Below are positions 31,519 through 40,594 of a DNA stretch of 64,000 nt, piece by piece (the first letter of the stretch is position 1; the number at the start of each line of letters is the position of its first letter). This stretch comes from Vibrio profundi (GTDB taxonomy: Bacteria > Pseudomonadota > Gammaproteobacteria > Enterobacterales > Vibrionaceae). Location: the NCBI RefSeq assembly GCF_005281835.1, contig NZ_RZIS01000001.1:1004840-1068839 (forward strand), in the 5' to 3' direction. The notes below the pieces were generated by a model, which worked only from the letters and a program-made list of their open reading frames with translations, did not search any database and had not been told where the DNA came from. A program made the translations under genes and the position numbers.

Positions 31519-32808
31519 ATGACGGAACAAATTAAGGAATATGATGTTCTCGGAGTAGGTTTTGGGCCTGCGAACTTATCAATAGCTATCGCACTTGAAG
31601 AGCAAGCTCAAGACCAAGGACTGAGTTATTGCTTTTTGGAGCAAAAGTCCCACTTTGAATGGCACGGTGGAATGCTACTTGATGGCACAAGAATGCAGAT
31701 TTCATGTCTTAAAGATCTTGTGACATTAAGAAATCCAACGAGTCCGTATTCTTTTGTGAATTACTTACATACAAATGACCGACTCAGTGCATTTATCAAC
31801 CTAGGTAGCATGAACCCATCGCGCGTTGAGTTTAATGATTACCTTACTTGGGTAGCAAACCAGTTTTCGTCTCATGTTAATTACGGCCAACGAGTAATCA
31901 ATATTGAGCCAATTGAAGAAAATGGTAAGAGCTCTAAGGTGAAAGTGACTTCAACGGATATCGAAGGCAACAAAACAATCCGTATTGCAAAAAATCTTAT
32001 TGTTGGAATGGGCGGAATGCCGAAACTGCCAAAACAATTTGAAGGTCATGATAACGAGAAAATTATTCACTCGTCTAAATACAAAGTGTGGCGCGAGACT
32101 TTCAATCAATCTCAAGAGCCAAAAATTGCGATTGTTGGAGCTGGTCAAAGTGCAGCTGAAATCTTTGTTGATCTAACTAATCGTTACGCAAATAGTGAAA
32201 TCCATATGGTTAACCGCCGCTTTGCATTACACCCAGCGGATGATAGCCCGTTCGTAAACGAGGTCTTCGACCCTGAGTTTACCGATCACATGTACCAAAG
32301 CTCTCAGCAAGAACGAGATCACATCTTGTCTCGTTTCAGCGCAACTAACTATTCAGTCGTCGATACTGAAGAGCTCAATGCGATTTATGAATTGCTGTAC
32401 CTTCAAAAAGTGACGGGCGAAGGCAACCACCAGCATTTACGTTGCCATGACATTCAAGAAGTCGCGGTGAAAGAAAACAAAGTGTCTCTTCGCCTCAATG
32501 ACACGATCAATAAAGCGCAGTTCTGGAACGAATATGACGCGATCATTCTTGCGACTGGTTACCGTTACGATGAATTCAACCAAATGCTAAGCTCGCTAGA
32601 GCCGATGATGGAAGGAAAAAGCGTAGAACGCTCTTATCAGCTTCCAATGAAGCCTAACTGCGAAGTGAAGGTTTTCTTGCAAGGGTGTTGTGAATCGTCA
32701 CATGGTTTAAGCGATACTCTGCTATCTGTTTTAGCCGTTCGCTCTGAAGAAATCGTGGGAGCGCTTTTAAAGCCTAGCCACTCAAAGGCTGAACTGGTCG
32801 ACGCGTAA
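31519..32808 (+). CDS. L-ornithine/L-lysine N-monooxygenase (PvdA/IucD type)
   Basis: A 429-residue flavin-dependent N-hydroxylating monooxygenase that makes the N-hydroxy amine for hydroxamate ligands using FAD, NADPH and O2. Seen are the FAD motif GVGFGPANLS near the N-terminus, the NADPH motif IVGAGQSAAE near residue 210, and the C-terminal ATGY motif. I chose ATG 31519, which has TGAGG six bases upstream, over ATG 31507. The serine plus three identical-type A domains make ornithine the more likely substrate, as in amphibactin-like siderophores; lysine cannot be excluded from sequence alone. Confidence 0.9.
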   Translation: MTEQIKEYDVLGVGFGPANLSIAIALEEQAQDQGLSYCFLEQKSHFEWHGGMLLDGTRMQISCLKDLVTLRNPTSPYSFVNYLHTNDRLSAFINLGSMNPSRVEFNDYLTWVANQFSSHVNYGQRVINIEPIEENGKSSKVKVTSTDIEGNKTIRIAKNLIVGMGGMPKLPKQFEGHDNEKIIHSSKYKVWRETFNQSQEPKIAIVGAGQSAAEIFVDLTNRYANSEIHMVNRRFALHPADDSPFVNEVFDPEFTDHMYQSSQQERDHILSRFSATNYSVVDTEELNAIYELLYLQKVTGEGNHQHLRCHDIQEVAVKENKVSLRLNDTINKAQFWNEYDAIILATGYRYDEFNQMLSSLEPMMEGKSVERSYQLPMKPNCEVKVFLQGCCESSHGLSDTLLSVLAVRSEEIVGALLKPSHSKAELVDA

Positions 32809-32858
32809 AAGTTGATTACATTCAAGTGTCCTGAGTTTTGATGGCGCTTACTGATTTT

Positions 32859-32886
32859 AAATGCCCGCTGTGATGCGGGCATTTTT
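32859..32886 (+). terminator. Intrinsic terminator of the siderophore cluster
   Basis: ATGCCCGC and GCGGGCAT form an 8-10 bp GC-rich stem with a 6-nt loop and a T5 tail, 50 bp after the monooxygenase stop. Confidence 0.9.
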
Positions 32887-33064
32887 GTATCTAGAGGCAT
32901 GAGAAATTGCGTTATGTCGTGAGGTGCAATCGGAACATTTTGAGTGTTTTTCGTTGGTTAGAGTGATGTCAGATACTCAAAACATGCGCTCAGTAGAATA
33001 GCGTGCTGATGATAGATGGGGTTTTAGGTACTAAAATACAGCTATGTACTACGCGAGGCGGTCT

Positions 33065-34768
33065 ATGAATAGTGAATATTTGATCGACATTATTATTTTG
33101 CTATCTGCGGCAATTCTAATTGTCCCTATATTCCAGTTCCTCGGAGTTGGCGCCATCTCAGGCTTTTTGGTAGCAGGGATCGCGCTGGGGCCATCTGGCT
33201 TAGGCTATATTCAAGATTACGATGAAATCGCACGTTTTGCTGAACTTGGTGTGATTTTTTTATTGTTTGTGATTGGGATAGAGATAAACCCCTCCCGATT
33301 TTGGAAGATGAGAAAGTTTGTTCTGGGGCTAGGGACGCTCCAGGTTCTTATCACTGGTGGCTTGATCACCGTGATTACGCATTTGTTCCTTGGGGTAAAC
33401 TGGGAGCTATCTCTTTTAATCGGCCTGGCGTTAGCGTTGTCTTCAACCGCTTTTGTGTTGCAGCTGCTTACAGAGCGCAAAGCGCTTTCGTCAAAATATG
33501 GTAAGCCAGCGTTGGCTGTATTGTTATTGCAAGATCTTGCCGTTGTTCCTTTACTCGCCTTTGTTTCGTTTCTGAATAATCCCGATCTGTCTATTTTTGA
33601 AGATGTGTTATTCGCGTTGGGTGAGGCGGTAGTCATCCTTATCCTTATCATTGCGGTCGCCCGTTATATTCTTAACCCTATACTGAACATACTGGCGCGT
33701 TTTGGCTCACCAGAAATCTTTACTGCTTCCGCTTTATTGCTAGTTTTAGGTTCTGCTCAAGCAATGGAGTTGATTGGCCTATCGATGGCGATGGGTGCAT
33801 TTATCGCTGGTCTATTGATTGCCGATTCATTGTATCGCCACGAAATCATGGCTGAAGTACTGCCGTTTAGAGGCTTATTACTTGGCTTGTTCTTTATGTC
33901 GATGGGAATGTCGCTCAATATCAGCGTGTTTTTAGACAACGTTGAATGGTTCTTAGGGGCGACCCTAGCCTTAATAGCGATTAAGTTTTTCACACTTTGG
34001 CCTTTGGCTAAGGCTTTTGGCGTAAAGAAGAAGCCAGCCATGTCAGTGGCACTGTTACTGGCACAGAGCGGTGAGTTTGCGTTAATACTGTTTGCACTCG
34101 CAAAAAGTATTGGATTGTTAGAAGAGGCGCTTTTCCAACAACTACTGATTTTAGTTTTGCTGAGTATGTTTGCGACACCATTGCTGGATTACTTAGCGAA
34201 TCGAGTGTTTATTTCGTCGATAAAAAACAAGGGAGTTGTCAGTCAAAATATCACAGCGAAAAAACAGGCAGAGCAACCTGCAATCCTTGCTGGTTATGGA
34301 CGTATGGGGCACAGAATCGGCCATATTTTGGAGTTGATGAATATTCGCTATGTGGCGATTGATATAGATCCTGATGTGGTTACTAGAGAAAGGCTAAACG
34401 GCAAACCAGTGTATTGTGGCGATGTACAACAGCTCGACGTATTGAAGGGATTTGGGGCTGAAAACGCACCATTTGTCATTGTGTCGATTGATGATGTTGA
34501 AGTGGCTGAGCTGGTGGTGTCTTCATTGCATACTCAGTTTCCCGAAGTGCCCATTTTCGCAAGAGGACATGACTTAGCTACTTGTCGTGATTTAAAAGTG
34601 AAAGGCGCACATTTTACAGCGTCGGAAACTTTAGAAGCCAGTGCGGAGCTAGCACGCAAAGCATTACTGCATAACGGTGCGGAGGAGCCCGAAGTGAACA
34701 TCGTCTTAAACCAATTCCGTAAAGATTATTACGGGCGAATTAAGCAAGGCGCTTACGACAAAGAATAA
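33065..34768 (+). CDS. KefB/KefC-type cation:proton antiporter
   Basis: A 567-residue CPA2-family membrane protein. Residues 1-375 hold about 12 hydrophobic segments with family motifs GFLVAGIALGPSGLG and LALALSSTAFVLQLL. A cytosolic TrkA-N/RCK domain starts near 400 (AGYGRMGHRIG, a Rossmann dinucleotide motif). Such proteins carry out K+ or Na+ efflux in exchange for H+. ATG 33065 is preferred because GAGG (33055-33058) is well spaced; the frame also opens at 33044. It lies downstream of the cluster terminator and so is probably independent. Confidence 0.9.
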   Translation: MNSEYLIDIIILLSAAILIVPIFQFLGVGAISGFLVAGIALGPSGLGYIQDYDEIARFAELGVIFLLFVIGIEINPSRFWKMRKFVLGLGTLQVLITGGLITVITHLFLGVNWELSLLIGLALALSSTAFVLQLLTERKALSSKYGKPALAVLLLQDLAVVPLLAFVSFLNNPDLSIFEDVLFALGEAVVILILIIAVARYILNPILNILARFGSPEIFTASALLLVLGSAQAMELIGLSMAMGAFIAGLLIADSLYRHEIMAEVLPFRGLLLGLFFMSMGMSLNISVFLDNVEWFLGATLALIAIKFFTLWPLAKAFGVKKKPAMSVALLLAQSGEFALILFALAKSIGLLEEALFQQLLILVLLSMFATPLLDYLANRVFISSIKNKGVVSQNITAKKQAEQPAILAGYGRMGHRIGHILELMNIRYVAIDIDPDVVTRERLNGKPVYCGDVQQLDVLKGFGAENAPFVIVSIDDVEVAELVVSSLHTQFPEVPIFARGHDLATCRDLKVKGAHFTASETLEASAELARKALLHNGAEEPEVNIVLNQFRKDYYGRIKQGAYDKE

Positions 34769-34819
34769 GGTAATAATTTAGCTAAATGTCAGTGGCTAAA
34801 GTAAAGAACAGGAAGGGAT

Positions 34820-35197
34820 ATGGAAATCACGCTCAACCATACTATTGTCCCTACGCACGACAATGTACAGTCTGCTCAGTTTTATGAATCCATCTTTGGC
34901 TTTGAGTTTATTAAAGTGTGGGGCAGCTTTGCTGTGGTAAAGGTGAATAACACGCTAACTTTAGATTTTATGAACGATAGCGAATTTTCTCGCTTACATT
35001 ACGCGTTTAAAGTGAGTGAAGACCAGTTCGATCAAATATTTAAACGCATTCAGCAGCAAGGTTTAGTATTCGGCAGTGGCCCTTCTTCAGTAAATGACGG
35101 GAAAATTAACCATAACGACGGTGGAAGAGGTGTCTATTTTCCCGATCCAAATGGTCATATCCTCGAAATAATCACCCGTGACTACGTGTTGGACTAG
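34820..35197 (+). CDS. VOC (glyoxalase-fold) family protein
   Basis: A 125-residue single-repeat vicinal oxygen chelate protein. Seen are NHTIVPTHDNVQSAQFYESIFGFE at the N-terminus (metal-binding His and paired helix) and GVYFPDPNGHILEIIT at the C-terminus, with metal-ligand-like His and Glu. GAAGGGA precedes the ATG. The substrate is unknown. It could act in glyoxal or antibiotic detoxification, but nothing nearby identifies it. Confidence 0.85.
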   Translation: MEITLNHTIVPTHDNVQSAQFYESIFGFEFIKVWGSFAVVKVNNTLTLDFMNDSEFSRLHYAFKVSEDQFDQIFKRIQQQGLVFGSGPSSVNDGKINHNDGGRGVYFPDPNGHILEIITRDYVLD

Positions 35198-35231
35198 CAG
35201 ACAAACATTTCACCGAGTGAAACTGTCTGCC
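35198..35231. terminator. Stem-loop between convergent genes
   Basis: GCAGACA and TGTCTGC, with inner TTTCAC and GTGAAA, form a long stem right after the VOC gene stop. The T-run is weak, so efficiency is uncertain. Confidence 0.45.
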
Positions 35232-35273
35232 TTATGCCCCTTGGTTTGAACTGCTTAAATTACTGAGATGCGA

Positions 35274-35915
35274 TTAAGGTGTATTAGCAACAAACGGAAG
35301 TGTGCCATACCAATCCGACTTATCGATCACATCGACCATGAAGTGAGCCAATTGCTGGCGTTCCACCTTAGTCCCTTTCATTTTCTCATTACTCGCAGTG
35401 AATTGACCTTTGGCACTGTCTGCAATCACAGGCGGCCTTACGATGGTGTAATCAAGGTTACTTAAACGTAAGCGTTCGATTTCTAACTCTTTCGCCGGGG
35501 TGATCACAGGTACCGTCATTTTCATAAGCCAGCGTATTAGGTGACGGGATAACTGAATGTTTTCTCCTTGGTAGGTCGCGCTTGCACCGGCGACATTAAC
35601 GATTCGAGATACTCCCTTTTGCTCCATCAGTGTGATCAAACTGTCCATTGCGGCTTGGTACTGATGGGGTTGAGGGCTGCCTTTGGTAACGGTCGGTGGG
35701 CCGATAGTACTGACAACGGCATCAACGTATTGCAAGGCTTTCTCTTGATCGAGCGGGTTAAAATAGTCACCTTGAATGACTTCGATATCACTTGAATCGA
35801 CCGCTAACTTTTTAGGGTTTCGTACCAGTGCTTTAACTTCATGGCCGTGAGCGAGCAGTTGTTTGATAACGTCCTGGCCAAGTAAACCTGTTGCGCCGAA
35901 TAATGCTACTTTCAT
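35274..35915 (-). CDS. NAD(P)-binding atypical SDR (NmrA/YwnB-like)
   Basis: A 213-residue Rossmann protein starting KVALFGATGLLGQDVIKQLL, a GxxGxxG dinucleotide motif, with IEVIQGDYFNP and VVSTIGPP typical of the NAD(P)-binding NmrA-like group. The second ATG (35915) is chosen because AAGGAAA lies about 8 bases upstream; the first ATG is inside that region. It is divergent from a LysR-type gene, a common regulator-target arrangement. The reaction is unknown; quinone or flavin reduction and redox sensing are both known in the group. Confidence 0.85.
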   Translation of the reverse strand: MKVALFGATGLLGQDVIKQLLAHGHEVKALVRNPKKLAVDSSDIEVIQGDYFNPLDQEKALQYVDAVVSTIGPPTVTKGSPQPHQYQAAMDSLITLMEQKGVSRIVNVAGASATYQGENIQLSRHLIRWLMKMTVPVITPAKELEIERLRLSNLDYTIVRPPVIADSAKGQFTASNEKMKGTKVERQQLAHFMVDVIDKSDWYGTLPFVANTP

Positions 35916-36046
35916 CGTGATTTCCTTCATACCTTAGATACCAAAAGTATCTCGCATTCAAAAATGACTGTGAACTGGCTATAATTGCAACTCACCGTTC
36001 CAAAATTGCACCACCTTGGCTTGTAGCTTAACTAAACAGGATAATT

Positions 36047-36937
36047 ATGAAGAACTTTGAGTGGGATGACTTACGAGTGTTTCTGGCGGTTTATCGAGGC
36101 AAATCGGTACGAGCGGCTGCCAAGCTTATGGGGGTTAGTCATTCTACTATTTCTAGGCGCTTGGCCAGCATGGAGGAGCAATTAGGAACCACCTTGTTTA
36201 TTCGGCAAGCAGACGGATTTTCGCTGACTGAAGTGGGTGACGCGATTGTCGAACGGGCCGAGCGGGTTGAGTCTGAAATCCAAGGTATGCAAAGGGAAGT
36301 ATTCGGGCGTAGTGCAAGCTTAGCTGGACAAATTAGGGTGTCGGCTATCCCTCATATCGTGCAACACCTATTAATGCCAATAGTGTACGATTTTACTCGC
36401 CAATACCCTGAAGTTGATGTAATCGTAGAATCATCTTATCAAGTGGCTAATTTAAGCAAACACGATGCGGATGTCGCTATCAGGATTCAAGAAAGCCCTG
36501 ATGAACACCTTATTGGGCATCGGCTGCCGAGTATAGCGAGTGCGGTATACGCCTCGCCAGAATACATCGCACAACATAACTTTACCGGGAAGACGCCATC
36601 TGCAGAGTGGGTTGGCTGGATCGCTAACTCTAAAGAGATGAAAAAGTGGCATGATGAAACGCAATTTTCCGGCTGCAAACTAAAGCACAGTGTGTACGAC
36701 CCAACAGCGCATCTACAAGCGGTGAAATTGGGATTAGGGTGCTCGATTTTGTTTTGTTTTATCGGTGATAATGAACCAGCGGTTGAGCGTCTGCCTGAAC
36801 AAGTTAATCTAAAACTTAATTCGAGCTGGGTCCTGTCGCATCCAGACGTATTTAAAACAGAGCGTATAAGAGTGTTTGTACGCTTTCTGCGGGATGAAAT
36901 GTATAAGATAGAGCAAGCACTAGCGGGGCAGATCTAG
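36047..36937 (+). CDS. LysR-family transcriptional regulator
   Basis: A 296-residue LTTR. The winged helix-turn-helix is at about residues 3-62 (VRAAAKLMGVSHSTISRRLASMEEQLGTTLF), followed by a substrate-binding-like effector domain. Divergent from the SDR gene across 131 bp, where AATTGCA occurs twice as a direct repeat. It probably autoregulates and controls the SDR gene; the effector is unknown. Confidence 0.92.
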   Translation: MKNFEWDDLRVFLAVYRGKSVRAAAKLMGVSHSTISRRLASMEEQLGTTLFIRQADGFSLTEVGDAIVERAERVESEIQGMQREVFGRSASLAGQIRVSAIPHIVQHLLMPIVYDFTRQYPEVDVIVESSYQVANLSKHDADVAIRIQESPDEHLIGHRLPSIASAVYASPEYIAQHNFTGKTPSAEWVGWIANSKEMKKWHDETQFSGCKLKHSVYDPTAHLQAVKLGLGCSILFCFIGDNEPAVERLPEQVNLKLNSSWVLSHPDVFKTERIRVFVRFLRDEMYKIEQALAGQI

Positions 36938-37144
36938 AGCGCTCTGAGAGTCGTGTATCTAACAGGAATAAAATTTACTAAATGGTGAGGGTAACCAAGT
37001 ACGAAATGAACTTAATGTCTTGTAAATATTGACTACGCTAGCTCTATTTGCAAAACGAGTGCATTATCAGAATTCTTCAAAAAGTTTAGCCTACATACAT
37101 AGATACAGATGTTGGTTTACATCGTTAGTTCGAATGAGGGAACC

Positions 37145-37615
37145 ATGCTAGTTATAGAAAAATACAGTGTCGCTCGGGAAAGTGAAGCGGCAGGGCTTAG
37201 TGTAAAACCCGAACAAGCTCAGTTCACAGTGAATGATGTTGGGCAGTATGTCGCTCAGTTGAGTGAGCAAGAACACCCACATTTGATCATCTTTAACCAG
37301 CAAGTTGTTGGCTTTTTTTTATTGGATCTTGGTTATGCCAGTAAATACGATTTTTGCAGTGAAGGTACGATAGGCATTCGAGGCTTATTAGTCGACCAAA
37401 GGTTTCAAGGAAAGGGCATCGCCAAGCAGTTTATCGCAAAGCTACCAAGCTACGTACAACACTATTATCCTCATTGCGATCTCTTACAGCTCACTGTTAA
37501 CTGTCGAAATAAAGCGGCATTTGATTGTTATTTGAAAGGCGGGTTTGAAGATACAGGCGAACTGTATTTAGGAGGGCCAGTAGGCCCGCAGCACATCATG
37601 AAAAAATCTATTTAA
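37145..37615 (+). CDS. GNAT N-acetyltransferase 1
   Basis: A 156-residue GNAT. The acetyl-CoA pocket is visible as IRGLLVDQRFQGKGIAKQFIAKL (R/Q-x-x-G-x-G/A pattern), followed by NCRNKAAFDCYLKGGFEDTG. ATG 37145 has GAGGG just upstream and is preferred to the far-upstream ATG 37109. First of three consecutive GNAT genes. Substrate not recognised. Confidence 0.85.
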   Translation: MLVIEKYSVARESEAAGLSVKPEQAQFTVNDVGQYVAQLSEQEHPHLIIFNQQVVGFFLLDLGYASKYDFCSEGTIGIRGLLVDQRFQGKGIAKQFIAKLPSYVQHYYPHCDLLQLTVNCRNKAAFDCYLKGGFEDTGELYLGGPVGPQHIMKKSI

Positions 37616-37734
37616 AGTGCTAAGTTGATTCACAAGGCTTGGTGTTTAAAGGCGAAGTTTATTGTCGCTTAGTAATGACAATTGCGGTTTACTTCCTATA
37701 TCGATATTGAAATGTAATGAGGGGAACGAATCAC

Positions 37735-38178
37735 ATGATCAGACTTGCCACAATGAATGATTTGCAGGGTGTGCAACGCTTATACAAAGAACTGCGCCCC
37801 TTTGATCCAGAATTAACCGAAGAAACAGCAAAGGTAAAGTGGGCCGAGTTAATTAGTGATTCACAAACATATATTGTGGTCGCAGAAGTTGATGGCGAAT
37901 TAGCCTCAACATGCGCATTAAGCGTGAATAAAAGTATCGCGAATGGCGCACGTCCATTTGGTCTCATTGAGCACGTAATTACATCTAAACATTTTCGTCG
38001 CCAAGGGCTAAGTCGCCAGGTATTGGAGCACGCGCTTTCAATCGCTTGGGAAAAAGATTGCTGTAAAGTCATGCTGCTTTCAGGTGAACAACTGAAAGGG
38101 GCTCATTCAGTTTATGAATCCGTTGGTTTCAAAGCGGGCATTGAAAAAGGTTTTGTGATTAAGCACGCTGAGTTGTAA
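37735..38178 (+). CDS. GNAT N-acetyltransferase 2
   Basis: A 147-residue GNAT beginning MIRLATMNDLQGVQRLYKEL and carrying the acetyl-CoA motif VITSKHFRRQGLSRQVLEHAL, then GAHSVYESVGF. ATG 37735 is chosen over 37717 because the GAGGGG ribosome-binding site would overlap the earlier start. Shares no obvious operon link beyond orientation with its neighbours. Substrate unknown. Confidence 0.85.
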   Translation: MIRLATMNDLQGVQRLYKELRPFDPELTEETAKVKWAELISDSQTYIVVAEVDGELASTCALSVNKSIANGARPFGLIEHVITSKHFRRQGLSRQVLEHALSIAWEKDCCKVMLLSGEQLKGAHSVYESVGFKAGIEKGFVIKHAEL

Positions 38179-38249
38179 ACCTGAGATTGGATACTTAGAT
38201 GTATTCTTGGGTTGGGCAATGGTTTTGTTTGAGATAGCAGGAGGACTAC

Positions 38250-38750
38250 ATGGAAGTTGTTGAGGCAAGCCTTGAGCTTCGTGAACAAATCCGAGAGTAT
38301 GCTAGTGAGTGTTTTAAAGGCGGAATGCTGAGGTACGCTACGGCAGTAGAAGACTTAGATGCGTTTGTTGAAGAGGTTATGACGCGCTCGCAGGCTACCG
38401 TCGAACCAGATAATGATGTACTGCCGAGTACGACTTATTACTGCTTAAAAGATAACGAAATTCTAGGTTCTATAAGAGTCAGGCGAGGAACCAACGCTCG
38501 CGTTGAAAATGTCATCGGTCATGTTGGTTATGATACTAAGCCAAGTGCACGAGGGAAGGGGGTAGCCACATACCTTCTTGGTTGGGTAAAAGATAATGTG
38601 CTGACACAACCAGCGATAGTGACGTGCTCAATCCACAACCCGGCATCACGCAACGTTATAGAATCATGTGGCGGCGTTTTTCTTGGCGGTTATCATGATT
38701 CGGTGGAAGGCGAGCTTAGGCGTTATCAATTAGGTAAAGTGCAAAATTAA
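38250..38750 (+). CDS. GNAT N-acetyltransferase 3
   Basis: A 166-residue GNAT with EILGSIRVRRG, the acetyl-CoA motif VGYDTKPSARGKGVATYLLGWV and a C-terminal NPASRNVIESCGGVFLG. It has a strong AGGAGG upstream. The pattern resembles the YkwB-like group of GNATs with a polar, multi-step motif A. It is followed after 15 bp by the NIPSNAP gene, so they are probably co-transcribed. Confidence 0.85.
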   Translation: MEVVEASLELREQIREYASECFKGGMLRYATAVEDLDAFVEEVMTRSQATVEPDNDVLPSTTYYCLKDNEILGSIRVRRGTNARVENVIGHVGYDTKPSARGKGVATYLLGWVKDNVLTQPAIVTCSIHNPASRNVIESCGGVFLGGYHDSVEGELRRYQLGKVQN

Positions 38751-38765
38751 AAAAGGACAGTATTT

Positions 38766-39071
38766 ATGATCACGTGTTACGTCAGGTATGTAATCGATCC
38801 TAAGAAGGTTAAGGCGTTCGAGCAATATGCAAAAATGTGGATTCCGCTCGTAGAGAAATTTGGTGGTCAGCATAATGGGTACTATCTGCCCTCGGAAGGA
38901 GCCAACAATATTGCGTTGGCGCTGTTCTCTTTTGAAAGTCTAACTGCGTATGAAGCATACCGGATTAAGTCGTTTGAAGACGAAGAGTGCATAAAAGCGT
39001 TTCAATTCGCAGAACAAGAAGATTTTGTAATCAGTATCGAGCGTAGCTTTTTTAGACCGGTATTCGAATAG
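38766..39071 (+). CDS. NIPSNAP-family protein
   Basis: A 101-residue dimeric alpha/beta-barrel protein. VTCYVRYVIDPKKVKAFEQYAKMWIPLV-type start, FGGQHNGYYLPSEG and a C-terminal ERSFFRPV fit NIPSNAP. AAAGGACAG precedes the ATG. Function is unknown in the family; it is probably in one unit with the GNAT upstream. Confidence 0.8.
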   Translation: MITCYVRYVIDPKKVKAFEQYAKMWIPLVEKFGGQHNGYYLPSEGANNIALALFSFESLTAYEAYRIKSFEDEECIKAFQFAEQEDFVISIERSFFRPVFE

Positions 39072-39175
39072 TGCAGCTAGATTAAGCGGGTGAAGAGTGA
39101 TCACAGTTTGCTTTCATTGGGTGCTTGCGTTTATTTACTGGGATCTTCCAAGCCTATAGTGCTTTTCAATTAGAC

Positions 39176-39210
39176 AAACAGCCCTTATCTCAATGAGAAG
39201 GGCTGTTTTT
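39176..39210. terminator. Bidirectional terminator between NIPSNAP and HbpS-like genes
   Basis: AAACAGCCCTT and AAGGGCTGTTT form an 11-bp stem with an 11-nt loop and a T5 run on the plus strand. On the minus strand TTTGTC follows, so it may serve both convergent genes. Confidence 0.8.
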
Positions 39211-39251
39211 ACATCGCGATTTTAAAAAAGGCGCTCGTATGGCGATGTGAA

Positions 39252-39749
39252 TTACAGAACTTTTTTGATGGCTGCTTCTGCGCACTCTACATCTAAGTGA
39301 CCACCAGGTGCGCCGCCTACACCAATCGCTCCGACAATTTGGTTATTGATTTTAAGTGGGATACCACCAGCAAGTAGCAGTAGGTTGTCGTCCATATCTT
39401 TAAGTGGTTGCAGGATTGGTTTTTCCGCGATGGTTTTCATCAGGTTTGCCGTTGGTTGCTTCATGCTGACTGCCGTAAACGCTTTTTGTCTGGAACTCTC
39501 TAAAGTGTGTGGCCCAGCATTGTTAGCTCTTAGTTGTGCTAAGACGCGGCCAGAAGTATCCACTACCGTAGTCGTCACGTTATAACCTTTGGTAAGACAT
39601 TGGTTAACAGACTCTTGCGCTAGGTTGAACGCGGTTTGTGAGGCCAGGTTTGTCACAGTCGTAGTTTTGTTTTCGTTCGCTGCAACGTTAGTGCTCAGAG
39701 CGCTTGCAGTGATGAATGCAGCAATAGCAAAAGATGATTTGATTTTCAT
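39252..39749 (-). CDS. Secreted HbpS/GlcG-family protein
   Basis: A 165-residue protein with a Sec signal peptide (cleavage likely after NVAA) and a GlcG/HbpS domain: TKGYNVTTTVVDTSGRVLAQLRANNAGPHTLESSRQKAFTA and GGIPLKINNQIVGAIGVGGAPGG. The family includes the haem-binding extracellular sensor protein HbpS. ATG 39749 is chosen because GGAGAGA lies just before it; the longer frame adds a hydrophilic leader that would block the signal peptide. It is divergent from a two-component system, which recalls the HbpS-SenS-SenR arrangement. Confidence 0.88.
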   Translation of the reverse strand: MKIKSSFAIAAFITASALSTNVAANENKTTTVTNLASQTAFNLAQESVNQCLTKGYNVTTTVVDTSGRVLAQLRANNAGPHTLESSRQKAFTAVSMKQPTANLMKTIAEKPILQPLKDMDDNLLLLAGGIPLKINNQIVGAIGVGGAPGGHLDVECAEAAIKKVL

Positions 39750-39831
39750 TGTTCTCTCCATGATGTTGAATCGTTGTTTAGTTGACCCATTCATCATACG
39801 AGGGTTCGAATTGCCAGATAGTTTCACCAAG

Positions 39832-39847
39832 ATTACAAAACTGTAAT
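39832..39847. promoter_or_regulatory. Dyad in HbpS-like/response-regulator divergent promoter
   Basis: ATTACAAAACTGTAAT is a perfect 6-bp inverted repeat with a 4-bp spacer, about midway between the divergent starts. It is a candidate operator for the adjacent response regulator. Confidence 0.45.
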
Positions 39848-39913
39848 GTTCAAGTTTTCGTCTGAAAAACTGATAGAATTTGACCTCAAGGACAAGGTTA
39901 GAAGGAAAGGTGC

Positions 39914-40594
39914 GTGAGAGTATTACTAATTGAAGACGACAGTTTTATTGCTGATTTTATTGTTCAAGGGCTAGAGCAGGAAGGGTATTGTGTTACGCAT
40001 ACAACCGATGGCTTGGATGGTGCCTATTTAGCCCAGAATGAGGCTTTTGATATAGTGATACTCGACATTATGTTACCGAATAAAGATGGTTTTGAGATTC
40101 TATCCGAACTTAGAGGTATGGGGCATTCAATCCCGGTAATCATCTTGAGTGCCAAACATTCGGTTGAAGAACGAGTACAAGGCTTAAAGGCCGGTGCGGA
40201 TGACTACTTAGTTAAACCTTTTGCATTTAGTGAACTACTGGTTCGTTGCCAAACGCTTTTGCGCCGTATGTCGGTTTCTTCGACTCAATCGAGCACATTA
40301 AAATACTTAGATATTGAATTAGATCCGCTTAAACGCTCGCTAGCCAGAGGCGGCCAATCCATCACTCTCAACCAACGTGAATATGCGCTGGCTTACCTTT
40401 TCCTACAAAACCCTGAAGTGGTGCTCTCAAAAACTAACATTCTTGAATCTATTTGGGGGTACCAATTTGACCCTCAAACCAATGTAGTGGATGTCTTAGT
40501 GTGCCGTCTGCGCGCCAAACTCGATAAAGGGTTTGAACACTCGTTGATTCACACGATTCGTGGAGTAGGTTATGTCCTCAAATCAGAATATTGA
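39914..40594 (+). CDS. OmpR/PhoB-family response regulator
   Basis: A 226-residue two-domain regulator: receiver domain with acidic pair Glu7-Asp8-Asp9 and phosphoacceptor Asp51 (VILDIMLPNKDG), Lys in LVKPF, then a winged helix with ALAYLFLQNPEVVLSKTNILESIWG and the IRGVGYVL ending. Start is GTG with GAAGGAAAGG upstream. It overlaps the histidine kinase gene by 23 bp. Probable target is the divergent HbpS-like gene. Confidence 0.93.
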   Translation: MRVLLIEDDSFIADFIVQGLEQEGYCVTHTTDGLDGAYLAQNEAFDIVILDIMLPNKDGFEILSELRGMGHSIPVIILSAKHSVEERVQGLKAGADDYLVKPFAFSELLVRCQTLLRRMSVSSTQSSTLKYLDIELDPLKRSLARGGQSITLNQREYALAYLFLQNPEVVLSKTNILESIWGYQFDPQTNVVDVLVCRLRAKLDKGFEHSLIHTIRGVGYVLKSEY

